Assembly: GCA_002842265.1 (NCBI GenBank)
Contig: PHCO01000007.1
Location: 1 to 39,937, forward strand
Direction: 5' to 3'
DNA from: Betaproteobacteria bacterium HGW-Betaproteobacteria-18
Lineage (GTDB): Bacteria > Pseudomonadota > Gammaproteobacteria > Burkholderiales > Burkholderiaceae_C
DNA: 39,937 nt
The notes beneath the pieces are model-generated. The model was not told the origin of the DNA. It worked only from the letters and a program-made list of their open reading frames with translations, and searched no databases. A program made the position numbers and the translations under genes. Positions 27,594-36,928 of this stretch are shown here, one piece after another; the first letter of the stretch is position 1, and every line of letters starts with the position of its first letter.

Positions 27594-29819
27594 ATGACCA
27601 CAAAAACCGTGAATAAAAACCCCAACCAGGCCATCCGCCTCTGGCTCATCGTTGGCCTGTTGGCCTATCTGGTGTTGCCCTGGTATGCCATTCAGGACAC
27701 CGCCTGGTACAGCGTGCTGCCGCAGATCATGGGCGGCACCGAAACCGCCAATGGTTTGCTGCAAGCCTTCGTGTACGGGCGCACCTGGTTGCTGCTGGGG
27801 CTGCTGGGCTTGGCGGTTGCGGCCATTGGCCTGGTCGTGCCGCCCGGCAAACCGCAAAGCACCTGGCTGCTCGCCGGTGGCCTGTTGGGCTTTCTGGGCC
27901 TGCTGTGCAGCGGTTTCATGATCGGCTCGAAGGGCTGGTCGTTTGAGTTCCTGAATGCCCGCTTTGGCGAGTTGGCGGTCAACCAGTTCGGCATCGGCAT
28001 CGGTGCCTTCGTCGCCTTGCTGGCGCTGGTGATGCTGACCGCTTTTGGCGTGGCCCGGCGTGGCATGTTCAAGGGCGACCTGTTCATTGCCGCAGCCGTG
28101 CTGGGCTGCTCGGTCTTGCTGTTGCTGTTCATTGCCTTTCCGGTCACCAAAGCCTTGTATGGGGCCTTTCTGAACGAAGAAGGGCATTGGGCGTTCTCGG
28201 CCATCTTTGAGCGCATTGGCCATGAGCGGGTCTGGGGTTTGAACTGTCTGGCCGGAGGCGTGCGCTGTGGTGTTGCCTGGAACACGCTGTTTCTGGCGCT
28301 GCTCACCGCCACCGGGACCACCCTCATGGGCACCATGATGGCGCTGCTGGCAGAGCGCAGTGCCAGCCGCTCTGTGCAAACCCCGCTGCGGGTGGTGGCG
28401 CTGCTGCCCATCATCACGCCGCCGTTTGTGGTGGGCCTGGGCCTGATCCTGCTGTTTGGCCGTGCCGGTGTGGTGAACCAATTTCTGGAATACGCCTTTG
28501 GCATCCAACCCACACGCTGGTTTTACGGCCTGTTTGGCATCTGGATCGCCCAGCTGTTTGCCTTCACCCCGATTGCTTTCATGATCATGCGCGGCGTCGT
28601 GCAGGGCGTGGCGCCCAGCATGGAAGAAGCTGCGCAAACCCTGCGCGCCAACAAGCGCCAAACCTTTTTTACGGTCACCTTGCCACTGCTCAAACCCGGT
28701 CTGGCCAATGCGTTTTTGGTCGGCTTCATCGAGAGCATTGCCGACTTTGGCAACCCCATTGTGGTGGGGGGGCAGTTTTCGGTGCTGTCCACCGACATCT
28801 TTTTTGCCATTGTGGGCGCCCAATACGACCAGGGTCGCGCGGCGTCGCTGGCCTGGATTTTGACGCTGTTTGCGCTGGGCGTGTTTGCCCTGCAACGCGG
28901 CTTGCTGGGCAAGCAAAACTACACCACGGTCAGTGGCAAGGGCGATGCGGGCATTCCCATGGCCCTGCCCGATGGTGTGCGCCGGGTCATCCACGCGGTG
29001 GTCTATCCCTGGCTGGCGTTCACGGTGATTGTTTATCTGTTTGCCTTCGCGGGTGGTTTTGTACAAACCTGGGGGCGCGATTACACCTTTACCCTGGCGC
29101 ACTTTCAAACGGCCTTTGGCCTGGAGTGGGGCCAGTTTGGACTGGTTTGGGCAGGTACGGCCTGGAATTCGTTCTTTACCACCGTCAAACTGGCGGGCTT
29201 GGCGGCCCCCATCACCGCCACCGTCGGCTTGCTGATTGCCTACCTGCTGGCGCGCACCGAGTTTCGGGGCCAGGGCTGGTTTGAATTTGTCGCGCTGCTG
29301 GCCTTTGCCATCCCCGGCACGGTGCTCGGCGTGAGTTACATCCTGGCGTTCAACGTGCCGCCGGTCGAGCTCACCGGCACCGGTCTCATCATCGTGCTGT
29401 GCTTCATGTTCCGCAACCTGCCCGTGGGCGTGCGCGCCGGCACGGCAGCCTTCAAGCAGCTCGACAAGTCGCTCGATGAAGCCTCGCTGATGCTGCGCGC
29501 CTCCACCTTTCAGACGCTGCGCCATGTGGTGTTGCCGCTACTCAAGCCCGCGCTGGTGGCGGCGCTGGTCTATAGCTTTGTGCGCGCCATGACCACGGTC
29601 AGCGCGGTGATCTTTCTGGTCACCGCCGAGAACGAGCTGGCCACCACCTACATCATTGGCCGCGTTGGCAATGGCGACTACGGTGTGGCACTGGCCTATT
29701 GCACGGTGCTGATCATTCTGATGTCGGCATCGATTGCGCTGATCCAGTTTTTGGTGGGTGAGCGCAAGTTGGGCAGACGTAAAACCGGTGTCGTCGCCAA
29801 GGCCGTGCCCATTCATTAG
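27594..29819 (+). CDS. ABC transporter permease, double-length (AfuB/FbpB-like)
   Basis: A 741-residue inner-membrane protein. About five N-terminal helices precede two binding-protein-dependent permease domains: the first with an EEAAQTLRANKRQTFFTVTLP coupling segment near residue 343, the second with DEASLMLRASTFQTLRHVVLP near 630. Both are the EAA loops that contact the ATPase. Such fused permeases pair with AfuA/FbpA-type binding proteins. The ATG lies 7 bp after the copy 2 repeat, so part of the ribosome-site region is supplied by the repeat's end. Substrate as for the binding protein. Confidence 0.87.
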   Translation: MTTKTVNKNPNQAIRLWLIVGLLAYLVLPWYAIQDTAWYSVLPQIMGGTETANGLLQAFVYGRTWLLLGLLGLAVAAIGLVVPPGKPQSTWLLAGGLLGFLGLLCSGFMIGSKGWSFEFLNARFGELAVNQFGIGIGAFVALLALVMLTAFGVARRGMFKGDLFIAAAVLGCSVLLLLFIAFPVTKALYGAFLNEEGHWAFSAIFERIGHERVWGLNCLAGGVRCGVAWNTLFLALLTATGTTLMGTMMALLAERSASRSVQTPLRVVALLPIITPPFVVGLGLILLFGRAGVVNQFLEYAFGIQPTRWFYGLFGIWIAQLFAFTPIAFMIMRGVVQGVAPSMEEAAQTLRANKRQTFFTVTLPLLKPGLANAFLVGFIESIADFGNPIVVGGQFSVLSTDIFFAIVGAQYDQGRAASLAWILTLFALGVFALQRGLLGKQNYTTVSGKGDAGIPMALPDGVRRVIHAVVYPWLAFTVIVYLFAFAGGFVQTWGRDYTFTLAHFQTAFGLEWGQFGLVWAGTAWNSFFTTVKLAGLAAPITATVGLLIAYLLARTEFRGQGWFEFVALLAFAIPGTVLGVSYILAFNVPPVELTGTGLIIVLCFMFRNLPVGVRAGTAAFKQLDKSLDEASLMLRASTFQTLRHVVLPLLKPALVAALVYSFVRAMTTVSAVIFLVTAENELATTYIIGRVGNGDYGVALAYCTVLIILMSASIALIQFLVGERKLGRRKTGVVAKAVPIH

Positions 29820-29854
29820 CGGCTTGCATTTCTTTTGACTCACTTTTTACAGCT

Positions 29855-29984
29855 CGCACTGAGCACCAACTTGTACCGTTCGCACTGAGCACCAACTTGT
29901 ACCGTTCGCACTGAGCACCAACTTGTACCGTTCGCACTGAGCACCAACTTGTACCGTTCGCACTGAGCACCAACTTTTACCGTT
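29855..29984 (+). repeat. 26-bp tandem repeat, five units
   Basis: Five head-to-tail 26-bp units, each beginning CGCACTGAGCACCAACTT and ending TACCGTT. Units 1-4 are identical; unit 5 has one G-to-T change. It continues into CGCACTGAGCTTGTCGAAGT at 29985-30004, a common proteobacterial repeat word sharing the first ten bases of the unit. It fills the 202-bp gap between permease and ATPase genes. Confidence 0.95.
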
Positions 29985-30021
29985 CGCACTGAGCTTGTCG
30001 AAGTGCTGTCAGGAAATCACA

Positions 30022-31068
30022 ATGAACCACGGCGTTGAATTCAAAAATATCACCAAGCGTTACGGCACCGACAGCGCGGCTCCGCTGGTGATCAAGGGCG
30101 TTAATTTCGAGATCGAAAAAGGCTCGCTCACCACCATCCTCGGGCCATCCGGCTGTGGCAAAACCACCGTGCTGCGCATGATTGCCGGTCTGGAAACGCC
30201 CACCGGCGGCCAGATCATCATGGACGGCAAAGACGTCACCACGCTGGGCCCGGCGGACCGCAATGTCAGCATGATGTTCCAGAGCTACGCACTGTTCCCC
30301 CACATGAACGTCGTCGAAAACGTGATGTACGGCCTGAAGATGTCGGGCGTTGAGAAGGGCGAGGCCGCGCGGCGGGCAGTGGAAACCCTGGGCAACGTCG
30401 GCCTGGTGGGGTATGACGAGCGCCTGCCCAGCGAACTCTCGGGCGGCCAGCAGCAGCGCGTGGCGCTGGCCCGGGCGCTGGTGCTGGAGCCCGGCGTGCT
30501 GTTGTTTGACGAACCCCTGAGCAACCTCGATGCGCGTCTGCGCCGCGACATGCGCGAAGAAATCCGCAGTCTGCAGCAGCGCCTGCGCCTCACCGTGGCC
30601 TATGTCACCCATGACCAGAGCGAAGCACTGGCGGTGAGTGACCAGATCATCGTGATGGACGACGGCCTGATTGCCCAGCGCGGCACGCCGCAAGACATGT
30701 ACGAGCGCCCCAGCAGCGAGTTTGTGGCCGGCTTCATGGGCGAAGCCATGCTGTTCCCCGGCGTGGCCGATGCCGCAGGCGTGGTGCAACTCGGGCCGCT
30801 GTCGATCACTGCGCGCCAGGCCGTGGCGACCGGGACGGTCAAGGTGGCGGTGCGGCCGGAGGCCTGGCACATCCACCGCGACGGCACCGGTCTGGCGGCC
30901 AGCTTGCGCAAGCTGGCTTATCTGGGCAGTTTTTTTGAATACACCTTTGAGACCGCGCTGGGCCCGATTTTTGTGGTGTCGCCTGACCTGACCGATGTGC
31001 TCGCCATCGGCAACGAGGTGGGGTTGACGCTGGCAGACCATGGCGTGTCGGTGGTGGCGGTGGTGTAA
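30022..31068 (+). CDS. ABC transporter ATP-binding protein (AfuC/FbpC/PotA type)
   Basis: Cytoplasmic ATPase of the importer, 348 residues. Walker [10 protein letters not shown] at 41-49, signature LSGGQQQR, Walker [14 protein letters not shown] and the H-loop VTHD are intact. A C-terminal TOBE-type regulatory domain follows from about residue 240. The start at 30022 follows CAGGAAATCAC, just after the tandem array. With the binding protein and permease it completes the importer. Confidence 0.92.
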   Translation: MNHGVEFKNITKRYGTDSAAPLVIKGVNFEIEKGSLTTILGPSGCGKTTVLRMIAGLETPTGGQIIMDGKDVTTLGPADRNVSMMFQSYALFPHMNVVENVMYGLKMSGVEKGEAARRAVETLGNVGLVGYDERLPSELSGGQQQRVALARALVLEPGVLLFDEPLSNLDARLRRDMREEIRSLQQRLRLTVAYVTHDQSEALAVSDQIIVMDDGLIAQRGTPQDMYERPSSEFVAGFMGEAMLFPGVADAAGVVQLGPLSITARQAVATGTVKVAVRPEAWHIHRDGTGLAASLRKLAYLGSFFEYTFETALGPIFVVSPDLTDVLAIGNEVGLTLADHGVSVVAVV

Positions 31069-31112
31069 CCACTTGGTGCCGCTCCACTGGGTCGTCGCCT
31101 GATAATGCGCGC

Positions 31113-31292
31113 ATGAACCAACTCGATGCCCAGGCGGTCCAGGCGCTTGACTTGCCGCACATGAACTTTGACGAAGCCAGCTTCCGCTTTGCGCGCAACC
31201 AGGACGCCATGGGCACCGAGAAGCTGGCCGAGGGCATTCGCGCGTTTTGCGCTGATGCCGGCAAGCTTGACCAGTTGTTGCTGGCGGCTTGA
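31113..31292 (+). pseudogene. tal: Transaldolase C-terminal remnant
   Basis: 59 codons that read as the last part of a TalB-type transaldolase: [16 protein letters not shown] then [20 protein letters not shown], matching the E. coli end [20 protein letters not shown]. The barrel with the catalytic lysine, about 250 residues, is missing; upstream is 44 bp and then the ABC ATPase stop. No ribosome site or separate function is evident. Transaldolase next to pgi is a sensible ancestral order, so this looks like the 3' end of a gene cut off when the importer was placed between zwf and pgi. Confidence 0.8.
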
Positions 31293-31332
31293 CATCCGTT
31301 GTTCTTCCATGAACACAGCGATTGGCCATTGT

Positions 31333-31378
31333 GTGGGGTCGACTTCAGTCGACCATGGCGGACTGAAGTCCGCCCCAC
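31333..31378 (+). repeat. 46-bp cloverleaf-like dispersed repeat, copy 3 (before pgi)
   Basis: GGTCGAC-TTCA-GTCGACC, AT, GGCGGAC-TGAA-GTCCGCC within GTGG/CCAC ends. Same orientation on the plus strand as copies 1 and 2. Confidence 0.92.
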
Positions 31379-31410
31379 AAATACCTGGCTTTTAACCCAT
31401 GAGGTGATTG

Positions 31411-32982
31411 ATGAACCGTACCCGTTGTGACCGCACCCCCGCCTGGAGCCAATTGCTGGCCGCGTTTGAGTCCACTGGCCGCACCTTCGATGTGCGCAGC
31501 GCCTTTGCCGCTGACCCCGCGCGCTTCGAGGCCTTCAGCCAAAGCGCACCCCATGTGTTTGCCGACCTGTCCAAAAACCGGATCGACGCAGAAACCGAAG
31601 CCTTGTTGCTGGAACTGGCGCAGCAGACCGGGCTGGTGGCGCACCGCGATGCCATGTTTGCCGGTGAAGCCATCAACAACACCGAACAGCGCGCCGTGAT
31701 GCATTGGTTGTTGAGAACCCCACCCGCCGACCCCGCCATGCCGGCACAGTCGGTGCACAGGCAGATGGCAGAGACCTTGCACGAAGTGCACACCACGCTG
31801 GGCGCCATGCTGGCGTTTGCAGAATCAGTGCGGGCCGACGCCAGCATCACCGACATTGTCAACATCGGCATTGGTGGCTCAGACCTGGGGCCGCAAATGG
31901 CGGTGCTGGCGCTGGATGAATTTGTGATTCCGGGCAAACGGTTTCACTTTGTCTCAAATGTCGATGGCCATGAACTGGCCGCCGTGCTCAGAAAAGTCAA
32001 ACCCGCCAGCACGCTGTTCCTGGTGGCCAGCAAAACCTTTACCACCATCGAGACCATGACCAACGCGCACAGCGCCAGGGCCTGGTTTGAGTCCAATGGT
32101 GGTACCGACATTGCCCGGCATTTTGCGGCGCTGACGACCAACGTGGCGGCGGCCAACGCCTTTGGCATCAGCACCACCTTCGGCTTTTGGGACTGGGTGG
32201 GGGGGCGCTATTCGGTCTGGTCAGCCATTGGCCTGCCGCTGGCGATTGCCATTGGCGCGCAGGGGTTCAAGGAGTTTCTGGCTGGTGCACACGCCATGGA
32301 CACGCATTTTCGCACCGCGCCGCTGGCGCAAAACCTGCCGGTGCGCCTGGGACTGCTGGACGTGTGGTACCGCAACTTTCATGGCTTCACCAGTCGCAGC
32401 GTTGCGCCGTACCACAGCGCCTTGAAGCGCTACCCGGCTTATTTGCAGCAACTGGAAATGGAAAGCAACGGCAAGCGCGTCGATGCCGATGGCCAGGCCT
32501 TGCCCTTTGGCACTTCGCCGGTCGTTTGGGGCGAGCCCGGCACCAATGGCCAGCATGCCTACTTTCAGATGCTGCACCAGGGCACAGACGTGGTGCCGGT
32601 GGAGTTTGTTGCTGTCAAAACACCCAAGCACAGTTTGCCAGGCCACCACGCGCTGCTGCTGGCCAACGCGCTGGCACAGGCGCAGGCGCTGATGCAGGGC
32701 AAGGCGGACGCGGGCGGCCACAGGCACTTTACCGGCAACCGCCCCAGCACCTTCTTGTTGCTGGACGAGCTCAACCCCACCAGCCTGGGCGCACTGATTG
32801 CCTTGCAAGAGCACCGCGTCTTTGTCAGCGGCTCGGTCTGGGGTATCAACAGCTTTGACCAATGGGGCGTGGAGCTGGGCAAGGTGTTGGCCAAGGATGC
32901 TGAAGCGCGACTGGGTAGCGGCGATGCCACCGGGCTGGACGGCTCCACCGCCGGTTTGCTGGCGCGCCTGCGCGTGTCCTGA
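31411..32982 (+). CDS. pgi: Glucose-6-phosphate isomerase
   Basis: Interconverts glucose-6-phosphate and fructose-6-phosphate. The 523-residue protein shows GIGGSDLGPQ near residue 153, VSNVDGHEL, the PGI signature around VGGRYSVWSAIGLPLAIAIG, the catalytic ESNGKRV segment and HQGTDVVPVEF with its histidine. The ATG at 31411 follows GAGGTGAT. It sits 118 bp after the transaldolase remnant and carries copy 3 of the repeat just upstream. Confidence 0.96.
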   Translation: MNRTRCDRTPAWSQLLAAFESTGRTFDVRSAFAADPARFEAFSQSAPHVFADLSKNRIDAETEALLLELAQQTGLVAHRDAMFAGEAINNTEQRAVMHWLLRTPPADPAMPAQSVHRQMAETLHEVHTTLGAMLAFAESVRADASITDIVNIGIGGSDLGPQMAVLALDEFVIPGKRFHFVSNVDGHELAAVLRKVKPASTLFLVASKTFTTIETMTNAHSARAWFESNGGTDIARHFAALTTNVAAANAFGISTTFGFWDWVGGRYSVWSAIGLPLAIAIGAQGFKEFLAGAHAMDTHFRTAPLAQNLPVRLGLLDVWYRNFHGFTSRSVAPYHSALKRYPAYLQQLEMESNGKRVDADGQALPFGTSPVVWGEPGTNGQHAYFQMLHQGTDVVPVEFVAVKTPKHSLPGHHALLLANALAQAQALMQGKADAGGHRHFTGNRPSTFLLLDELNPTSLGALIALQEHRVFVSGSVWGINSFDQWGVELGKVLAKDAEARLGSGDATGLDGSTAGLLARLRVS

Positions 32983-33004
32983 GCCAGCTTCGCAACGGCT
33001 GTCG

Positions 33005-33925
33005 CTACCGGATTGCCAGATAGCTGGCTGCAAAATCCTGCAAGGTGGCCTGGTAGAGCGCGGGGTTGACCAGATCCAGATCGCTGTGCGCGGCATTGTC
33101 CATGGCGAGCCATTGCTTTGGAGAGTTGGCGGCGGCAAACAAGCGTTCACCCAGATGGATTGGCACGGTGTCGTCACGCTTGCCGTGCAGCATCAGCAGA
33201 GGCGCCTGCACCTGACCTATTTTTTCAAGGGCGGCGAACCGCTCGCGGTTGAACAGATTGATCAGACTCGCCAGCCAGCCTGAGGCATGTGCCACGTCTG
33301 TGAAATTGGTAAAGGCCGATTCCAGCACCAGGCCGCCGTAATCCATGGGACTGTTCAGGCGGCTGGCCAAATCGACTGCCACGCCGCTGCCCATGGAGTG
33401 GCCGTAGATCACGCGTTTTTTGGCAATGGGCTGGTGTTTTTTCAGCTCTGCCCATGCCATCCCTGCATCTTGCGTGATGGTTGATTCAGAGGGGGTGATC
33501 GGGCTGCTTTCACCCCAGCCCCGGTAGTCCACCGCCAGCACTGAATAGCCTGCGGCCCGCAGCGCGTCAATTTTGTGCATATTTTCAAACAAGTTTCGAA
33601 AAGTGCCGTGCAAATACAAAAGCGTGGGCGCGTCGGGTGTGGCGTGTGGCAACCACCAAATTGCGATGTGCTGCGGCGCGCCTGCGCCTGGCAAACTGAC
33701 GACATAGCGTTCGTCGCCCGCGCGCAAGCCGGTAAAATCCGCGGGTACGCCGCTTGTTGGGCGGTAAATGAGTTGGCGCTGATAGCCATCCAGCCAGGCG
33801 CAACCGCTGGTGGACAGCAATGCCAAGACCAACCCCAAACGTAAAAAAACCGCAACGACACGGTGCGCCAGTCGCAAGTTCCAACCCAGTAACACACGTA
33901 TGAAGAAATTGATTTGTATCGCCAT
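33005..33925 (-). CDS. Alpha/beta hydrolase, lipoprotein-like
   Basis: A serine hydrolase of the BEM46/YfhR-like type, about 306 residues. After a hydrophobic leader ending STSGC, a possible lipobox, come the oxyanion loop YLHGTFRN, the nucleophile motif GHSMGS, the acid in HGKRDDTVP and the histidine in DNAAHSDL, so the catalytic triad is complete. The start is uncertain: ATG at 33925 overlaps the divergent gene by 26 bp; GTG at 33895 would avoid this. Substrate unknown. It converges on pgi with 22 bp between, without a clear terminator. Confidence 0.82.
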   Translation of the reverse strand: MAIQINFFIRVLLGWNLRLAHRVVAVFLRLGLVLALLSTSGCAWLDGYQRQLIYRPTSGVPADFTGLRAGDERYVVSLPGAGAPQHIAIWWLPHATPDAPTLLYLHGTFRNLFENMHKIDALRAAGYSVLAVDYRGWGESSPITPSESTITQDAGMAWAELKKHQPIAKKRVIYGHSMGSGVAVDLASRLNSPMDYGGLVLESAFTNFTDVAHASGWLASLINLFNRERFAALEKIGQVQAPLLMLHGKRDDTVPIHLGERLFAAANSPKQWLAMDNAAHSDLDLVNPALYQATLQDFAASYLAIR

Positions 33926-34403
33926 TGGCCTGATTGTGGCGCAGCTTGCGCCGATGGCCGTGGCCCAGCAGAGCGAACAGGCGCCTGCCAGCCCCAGCCC
34001 CAAGCTGCAATGGCAGTTTAGCCCGTACTCCTATCACTTTTCACCCAGCGATGACCACAAGCCCGTCTTCATGGTCGGGCTGGAGCGCGAGCATGCCAGC
34101 GGCAAGCTCGACGGGCTCACTTTTTTCAGCAACTCTTTTGGTCAGGAATGCTTGTACATCTACCCATGGGGCGGGGTTTACAAAAACATTTTTGGGGTCG
34201 CGCCCTTGTCGTTCAAGTGGACGGCTGGCCTGCTTTATGGCTACACAGAGCCCTACGAAAACAAGGTGCCGTTCAATTACAAAGGCTTCTCACCGGGTGC
34301 CATCATCGCCCTGGCTTACGAATTCAAGCCCGGCTGGTCAGCCCAGGTGAATGCGCTGGGGACGGCAGCGCTGATGTTCCAGCTCAACGTGCCGTTCAAG
34401 TAA
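33900..34403 (+). CDS. Conserved exported protein of unknown function
   Basis: A 167-residue protein with a signal peptide (MKKLICIAIGLIVAQLAPMAVAQ) and a mature part rich in alternating aromatic strands: WQFSPYSYHFSPSDDHKP, VGLEREHASGKLDG, YIYPWGGVYKN, KWTAGLLYGY and a terminal phenylalanine-containing strand MFQLNVPFK. The pattern suggests a small outer-membrane beta-barrel. I recognise it as a recurring Burkholderiales family, sometimes named as a glycerol-3-phosphate transporter without support. The start codon overlaps the divergent hydrolase leader. Function is not known. Confidence 0.75.
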   Translation: MKKLICIAIGLIVAQLAPMAVAQQSEQAPASPSPKLQWQFSPYSYHFSPSDDHKPVFMVGLEREHASGKLDGLTFFSNSFGQECLYIYPWGGVYKNIFGVAPLSFKWTAGLLYGYTEPYENKVPFNYKGFSPGAIIALAYEFKPGWSAQVNALGTAALMFQLNVPFK

Positions 34404-34466
34404 ATTTATAAGAAGTCAGCCTGTAGCCCATATGAAATAAGCGTTAACAGCTATAAATTGGATAGT

Positions 34467-34506
34467 AAAAAACCCCGCAGAGCTTTCGCTTTGCGGGGTT
34501 TTTTCA
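34467..34506. terminator. Bidirectional intrinsic terminator between the exported-protein gene and groL
   Basis: AAAAAACCCCGCA pairs with TGCGGGGTTTTTT, with an inner AGC/GCT closing a TTTC loop. Both strands carry a T-run after the stem, so it can end transcripts from the upstream plus-strand gene and from groESL. Confidence 0.9.
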
Positions 34507-34553
34507 GCCTTGAAGTGCTGGTAAAGCGTTGCGCAATCGCGCGAGACCTAGGC

Positions 34554-34594
34554 GCGTCGCCGCTGACAGTGCGAACCGCACGGCAAGGCGACGC
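34554..34594. other. Nested inverted repeat downstream of groL
   Basis: GCGTCGCC at 34554-34561 pairs with GGCGACGC at 34587-34594; inside, GTGCG-AAC-CGCAC forms a second hairpin. No T-run follows. It would lie in the groL mRNA 3' region; role unknown. Confidence 0.45.
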
Positions 34595-34625
34595 AACGAC
34601 GGTGTCGCGTGATTTCGCTGCGCTT

Positions 34626-36296
<1,671 letters not shown>

Positions 36297-36304
36297 TTAA
36301 TTAA

Positions 36305-36595
36305 TTACTTCTCGACGACCGCAAAGAGGTCGTCTTCTTTCATGACGAGGAGTTCGTCGCCATCGACCTTGACGGTCTGGCCGCTGTACTTGCCGAACAA
36401 CACACGGTCGCCAACCTTGACAGCCATGGGGCTCACTTCACCCTTGTCGTTCTTTTTGCCTGGGCCCACGGCCAGCACTTCACCTTGATCGGGTTTTTCA
36501 GCAGCGCTGTCAGGAATGACGATGCCGGAGGCGGTTTTGGTTTCGTTTTCAACGCGTTTGACAATGACGCGGTCGTGCAGGGGACGAAGTTTCAT
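36305..36595 (-). CDS. groS: Co-chaperonin GroES (10 kDa)
   Basis: Heptameric lid of the GroEL chamber, 96 residues, standard length. It begins [16 protein letters not shown]; the mobile loop is [18 protein letters not shown] and the end is [15 protein letters not shown]. The start at 36595 follows TAGGAGTCACT and matches the family; an in-frame upstream ATG would add 20 non-conserved residues from the leader. Regulation: a sigma-70-like promoter, CIRCE operator and leader hairpin lie upstream. Confidence 0.97.
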   Translation of the reverse strand: MKLRPLHDRVIVKRVENETKTASGIVIPDSAAEKPDQGEVLAVGPGKKNDKGEVSPMAVKVGDRVLFGKYSGQTVKVDGDELLVMKEDDLFAVVEK

Positions 36596-36637
36596 AGTGA
36601 CTCCTATAGGTTTGAAACGTGAGGTTCGACAAAAAAC

Positions 36638-36665
36638 AAACACCCGGATAATCATCTGGGTGTTT
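36638..36665 (-). promoter_or_regulatory. Terminator-like hairpin in the groES leader (candidate attenuator or thermosensor)
   Basis: On the minus strand AAACACCCAGAT pairs over 12 bp (one G-U) with ATCCGGGTGTTT around a GATT loop and is followed by GTTTTTTG. It lies between CIRCE and the groES ribosome site, so it would form in the groESL leader RNA. Confidence 0.6.
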
Positions 36666-36703
36666 TGTAACTTGTAGAGAGATGAAGATCGCCAACAAGT
36701 TTG

Positions 36704-36730
36704 TTAGCACTCACCTCTTACGAGTGCCAA
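36704..36730. promoter_or_regulatory. CIRCE operator of groESL (HrcA binding site)
   Basis: TTAGCACTC, nine bases, GAGTGCCAA: matches the consensus TTAGCACTC-N9-GAGTGCTAA with a single change. HrcA repression of groESL is established for this element. Confidence 0.93.
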
Positions 36731-36757
36731 TGATAAGGCCTTTTGGCTGACTTTCAA
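36730..36757 (-). promoter_or_regulatory. groESL promoter
   Basis: Minus-strand TTGAAA, 16-bp spacer, TATCAT (five of six). The -10 abuts CIRCE, so the start point should fall inside the operator. The -35 sits within CTTGAAA, also the -35 core of sigma-32 promoters, so dual use is possible. Confidence 0.65.
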
Positions 36758-36893
36758 GAGGCCAACTCGCGATTCTTCCAACTTTTTGGTGCGGAATGCC
36801 ACTCAACATTCCTTTTTGTGCCGCTTAAAACGTTCAACGTTGACCCGTTTCAGGCGTGAGGCAGAGTCATTGAGGACTATTTTTATGATTATC

Positions 36894-36911
36894 AGAGCTA
36901 CAATCAGCTCT
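36894..36911. promoter_or_regulatory. Inverted repeat and -10 of the relBE-type operon
   Basis: AGAGCT-ACAATC-AGCTCT is a perfect 6-bp inverted repeat whose centre contains the -10-like TACAAT (36899-36904), 18 bp ahead of the antitoxin start. Fits autorepression by the antitoxin. Confidence 0.5.
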
Positions 36912-36928
36912 TGATTTGGGGTTATTTT

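Noticed and set aside
27507..29525. A 672-codon minus-strand open frame opposite the ABC permease
   Set aside because: Polar, Gln/Gly/His-rich shadow of a membrane protein gene; no start signal or family feature.
29713..29973. A short minus-strand frame encoding a repeating peptide
   Set aside because: It is only the translation of the 26-bp tandem DNA repeats; because 26 is not a multiple of three the reading shifts each unit, so it is not a protein repeat.
29855..30006. CRISPR array
   Set aside because: Units abut directly with no spacers, and no cas gene is present. The same holds for 39840-39937.
31113..31292. A novel small protein gene
   Set aside because: Its sequence is recognisable as the transaldolase C-terminus and it has no ribosome site.
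36638..36665. Plus-strand terminator
   Set aside because: No plus-strand gene runs into it, while the T-run after the stem is on the minus strand, inside the groES leader.
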